DNA from: JBAZTA01 sp964588175
GTDB taxonomy: Bacteria; Omnitrophota; Gorgyraeia; Gygaellales; Profunditerraquicolaceae
NCBI GenBank assembly: GCA_964588175.1
Contig: CAZPNW010000085.1
Span: forward strand, 1-14,153
Length of the DNA stretch: 14,153 bases
Reading direction: 5' to 3'
The notes beneath the pieces were generated by a model. The model did not search any database. It saw nothing but the letters and a program-made list of their open reading frames with translations, and was not told the origin of the DNA. Below, in pieces: positions 11,885 through 14,153 of the stretch; within the stretch, counting starts at the first letter, position 1; each line of letters starts with the position of its first letter. A program made the translations under genes and the position numbers.

Positions 11885-13531
11885 TTATTCTAAGTGATAG
11901 CCGATTGGAACGTCCACCCAGATTTCCTGCAGATTGACCGAAGGAGGAAAAGGCGGATAATACGCGATGCGTTTGGCCGTCGACACAGCATCTTCATCAA
12001 GGACCTGATACCCCGAAGAATTCTTGACTACCGCCTCTAAAAGCTGCCCGGTATAGGCAAGCTTCAATTTTAATCTTACCGTACCCTGGAAACCGGCTGA
12101 TTTTGCCGTTTCCGGATACACCAGGCTGCTTAAGATACGTTCTTTAACTACACGCGTATAATGATCTAAAGGGGCAGGGGCTTTTACGGCCGACGGTAGC
12201 GCCTCAACAGTAGATTTCTCTTCTTCCACATTTATCGCCTGCCCTGCCGACGGCGTGACGGCAACGTTCTTAATGGCCGGCCCTATTCCTCTGTCCCGGG
12301 AAACTATAGTAGGCGTTAAAGTAATGAATAATTCCGAATCGCCGCGCTCACCCTGGCCGCCGCCTTCTTTATAACTTTTATTGCGGAAGAACATCCCTAA
12401 AACAGGGATATCCCCAAGGCCGGCAACTTTCCTCACATCTGTTTCGGTCTTTTGCTTGATCAAGCCTCCGATAGCGAGCGTCTGTCCGTTATCAAGAAAA
12501 AGCTCGGTAGACGCGGTGCGTTTAAGGAGCGGATACGCTTTTGCAGACGGGGAATTCGGGTCGCCGATCGTCTCAGCCGCCCCAACTTCGCTTACTTCAA
12601 TATTGAGGCCGACTTTGATCTGCTCTTTTTCGGTAACCGTGGGTTTGATCTTTAATTTAATGCCGTATTCCTTATAGGAAACGCTGGTGCTGGTGCCGCC
12701 GCCAACAACAACGGAGCTGCTGAACACCGGCTTTTCCCCTCCCACGAGCATTTCCGCTTCTTTACCGCTTTGACAGGAAAGCTTCGGGCGGGAAAGGATC
12801 CGCGCCTTACCTTCCTGGACTAATGCTTCCAATTTAAAAGTAAACGGGTCAGCCCCGCCGTCAACGGTACCTCTCTGAAAATTCAAGATCTTAAAGAGCG
12901 TCGAGAATTTTGTCCCGCTATCGCTTAGTCCGGGCGAGCCTTGTTCAAGAAGATTCAAGGCGCTCGGCCAGGTAAAACCAAGGCTTTTACTGGCATCTTT
13001 GTTCAATTCAAGCACTTGCACATCGATCTCAATGACCGCGGATTCCTCCTGGACGACAATAAGGTCTCTGACCTTGTCCTTCAAAGTATCTAACCCGGTA
13101 AGAAGCCTTTCTCTCTCAGCAGACGTTTTTAATCTTCCTAAAAGATAGACTTTGCCTTCCTCTTCTTCCGCCTGGCTGGCTATTTCCTTATACCCCAGTG
13201 TCGCGATCAGACTATCGACCCTGGCCTTGACCGCGTCGAGATCCTCCATCAGCACTTTTATCTTTATCGACTGCTCTCCGAAACTATCCCAATATACAAG
13301 CGTTGTTTTCCCGGGAGCTTTAGCGCTGATCGACATCTCTTTCTTGCTCACATTACTGACATCGATCACATCCGGATTACCGATCATGATACGGGTCGGA
13401 TTACTCACCTGGACGACCTGGACCTCGCCCATATACAGGCGCATTTCAGCATCTTTCATATTTAACGCGTGAGCCCGCGCGAATAATAATAACCCTCCGG
13501 CAACCAGGAATACAGCAAGATATTTTTTCAT
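11885..13531 (-). CDS. cpaC: Tad pilus secretin CpaC/RcpA with C-terminal TonB-type domain
   Basis: Outer-membrane secretin through which a Flp pilus is extruded. Residues 1-22 form a signal peptide (basic MKKY, hydrophobic core, cut near AHA/LN). Residues about 28-95 are the pilus-secretin N-terminal domain (VSNPTRIMIGNPDVIDVS). Residues about 100-165 look like a BON/N1 domain. Residues about 170-415 are the secretin core, with ILSRPKLSCQSGKEAEMLVG, EYGIKLKIKPTV, LFLDNGQTLAIGGLI and DIPVLGMFFRNK. A low-complexity linker follows, then residues about 455-548 match a TonB C-terminal domain (ERILSSLVYPETAKSAGFQG, later VKNSSGYQVLDEDAV and YYPPFPPS). Canonical CpaC proteins lack this last domain. 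The same ORF carries both parts with no frameshift. No clear Shine-Dalgarno sequence precedes the ATG, and translational coupling to cpaB is likely. Confidence 0.92.
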   Translation of the reverse strand: MKKYLAVFLVAGGLLLFARAHALNMKDAEMRLYMGEVQVVQVSNPTRIMIGNPDVIDVSNVSKKEMSISAKAPGKTTLVYWDSFGEQSIKIKVLMEDLDAVKARVDSLIATLGYKEIASQAEEEEGKVYLLGRLKTSAERERLLTGLDTLKDKVRDLIVVQEESAVIEIDVQVLELNKDASKSLGFTWPSALNLLEQGSPGLSDSGTKFSTLFKILNFQRGTVDGGADPFTFKLEALVQEGKARILSRPKLSCQSGKEAEMLVGGEKPVFSSSVVVGGGTSTSVSYKEYGIKLKIKPTVTEKEQIKVGLNIEVSEVGAAETIGDPNSPSAKAYPLLKRTASTELFLDNGQTLAIGGLIKQKTETDVRKVAGLGDIPVLGMFFRNKSYKEGGGQGERGDSELFITLTPTIVSRDRGIGPAIKNVAVTPSAGQAINVEEEKSTVEALPSAVKAPAPLDHYTRVVKERILSSLVYPETAKSAGFQGTVRLKLKLAYTGQLLEAVVKNSSGYQVLDEDAVSTAKRIAYYPPFPPSVNLQEIWVDVPIGYHLE

Positions 13532-13536
13532 ATGTT

Positions 13537-14153
13537 TTATTTTTCTTTAGGCAGAATTACCACTTCTTTATTTAGGCCCCGGTAGATCTCTACAACTTCA
13601 TCCGGTTCTTTTACTTCCACTTTTTGTTCACCCAGCTGCGGCATAATATATTGCATCAGCGCATCCCAGCCAACCGGCTGAAAAGGCTGAACCTGCGAAT
13701 CAGCGGGAGAGCGGGCCACCAAACGCACCTTACCCTGCTCTTGGACAAAAGCAATAAGGTTTGATTCCTGGGGAGTCAGCGCTAAAGTGATCAGCGGAGA
13801 CGCTTCCTTGCCTTCTTCTTTCTTATACCGGGATTCCCCTTTGACTTGTGAACCCAATTCCTGCCCTACAGCTAAGATCAGGATATTCTGAAAAAGAGGG
13901 ATAACCGCGGGTTGCGAAGCAACAGCCCCATTGGGGCCCTGGACAGGCAGCGCAAGAGCGGCGATCACATCCACATAATCGCCGGGTTTAAGCATACCCG
14001 CTAAAGAAGCGATATTATCCACAGAAATGGTTATCGCTCTTTTTCCTATCGGGGTACTCTCAGCCAGGCCGTTAGACTGGCGGGAATGCATCAGCTTGCT
14101 CAAGGTTATCTGTTCCCCTCTGGAAATCGGCGCGATCGTCATCATCCCGTCTA
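13537..14153 (-). CDS. cpaB: Flp pilus assembly protein CpaB/RcpC, 5' end outside window
   Basis: Periplasmic Tad-pilus protein of the CpaB/RcpC family, thought to work with the secretin. About 205 C-terminal residues are visible. They begin inside a SAF-like domain (PISRGEQITLSKL), followed by the RcpC/CpaB region (KRAITISVDNIASLAGMLKPGD in two overlapping parts: KRAITISVDN and AGMLKPGDYVDVIAAL), which is typical of the family. A later segment (LALTPQESNLIAFVQEQGKVRLVARSP in parts: LTPQESNLIAFVQEQ, GKVRLVARSP) also matches. The frame stays open to the window edge, so the Met at 14145 is internal and the usual N-terminal membrane anchor lies outside. The stop is 5 nt before the secretin start, so the two genes are almost certainly co-transcribed. 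The C-terminal tail is rich in Glu/Lys/Val. Family confidence is high. Confidence 0.9.
   Translation of the reverse strand, partial: DGMMTIAPISRGEQITLSKLMHSRQSNGLAESTPIGKRAITISVDNIASLAGMLKPGDYVDVIAALALPVQGPNGAVASQPAVIPLFQNILILAVGQELGSQVKGESRYKKEEGKEASPLITLALTPQESNLIAFVQEQGKVRLVARSPADSQVQPFQPVGWDALMQYIMPQLGEQKVEVKEPDEVVEIYRGLNKEVVILPKEK

Noticed and set aside
10077..11897. Several long plus-strand ORFs
   Set aside because: They are antisense shadows of the fused ATPase gene, whose motifs are unmistakable. Their translations show biased low-complexity composition.

Overview
All genes that I can support in this 14.2 kb window lie on the minus strand, so transcription runs from high to low coordinates. 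The window is most of a Tad/Flp-type (type IVb) pilus locus from a Gram-negative bacterium: an outer-membrane secretin is present. Pilins with a Gln at mature position 1, strings of paralogous pilins, the palindromic and heptameric intergenic repeats and moderate G+C suggest Candidatus Omnitrophota or a related lineage known mostly from metagenomes. That assignment is an inference, not a proof.

Layout in transcription order. (1) 14153-9710 is the assembly-machine operon: CpaB/RcpC (5' end outside the window), a CpaC/RcpA secretin with an extra C-terminal TonB-type domain, and one 720-residue protein fusing a CpaE/TadZ-like ParA/MinD ATPase to the CpaF/TadA motor ATPase. (2) 9709-9277 is non-coding but highly structured: heptamer repeats, a cloverleaf-like element with complementary loops, a perfect 20-bp palindrome and a G/T-rich imperfect inverted repeat. 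(3) 9276-7106 is a more AT-rich insert: a DUF192 protein, an intergenic region with twin palindromes, and a 524-residue transposase-like protein with its own consensus promoter. (4) 7065-6843 is a consensus sigma-70 promoter followed by a c-di-GMP-I (GEMM-I) riboswitch whose 3' aptamer strand also forms the 5' arm of an intrinsic terminator. (5) 6830-1 is a tight operon of at least 13 genes. It holds nine small Flp-like pilins, including a tandemly duplicated two-gene unit, then a TadE-like protein, a large Cys-rich pseudopilin-like protein, a TadG-like protein and a secreted protein with two related halves that runs off the window.

Working model: the machine operon supplies the secretin, CpaB and the ATPases. 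The pilin operon supplies the fibre subunits and appears to be switched on by c-di-GMP, because ligand binding should hold the aptamer strand that the terminator needs. No TadB/TadC platform proteins and no prepilin peptidase are present here, so they must be encoded elsewhere.
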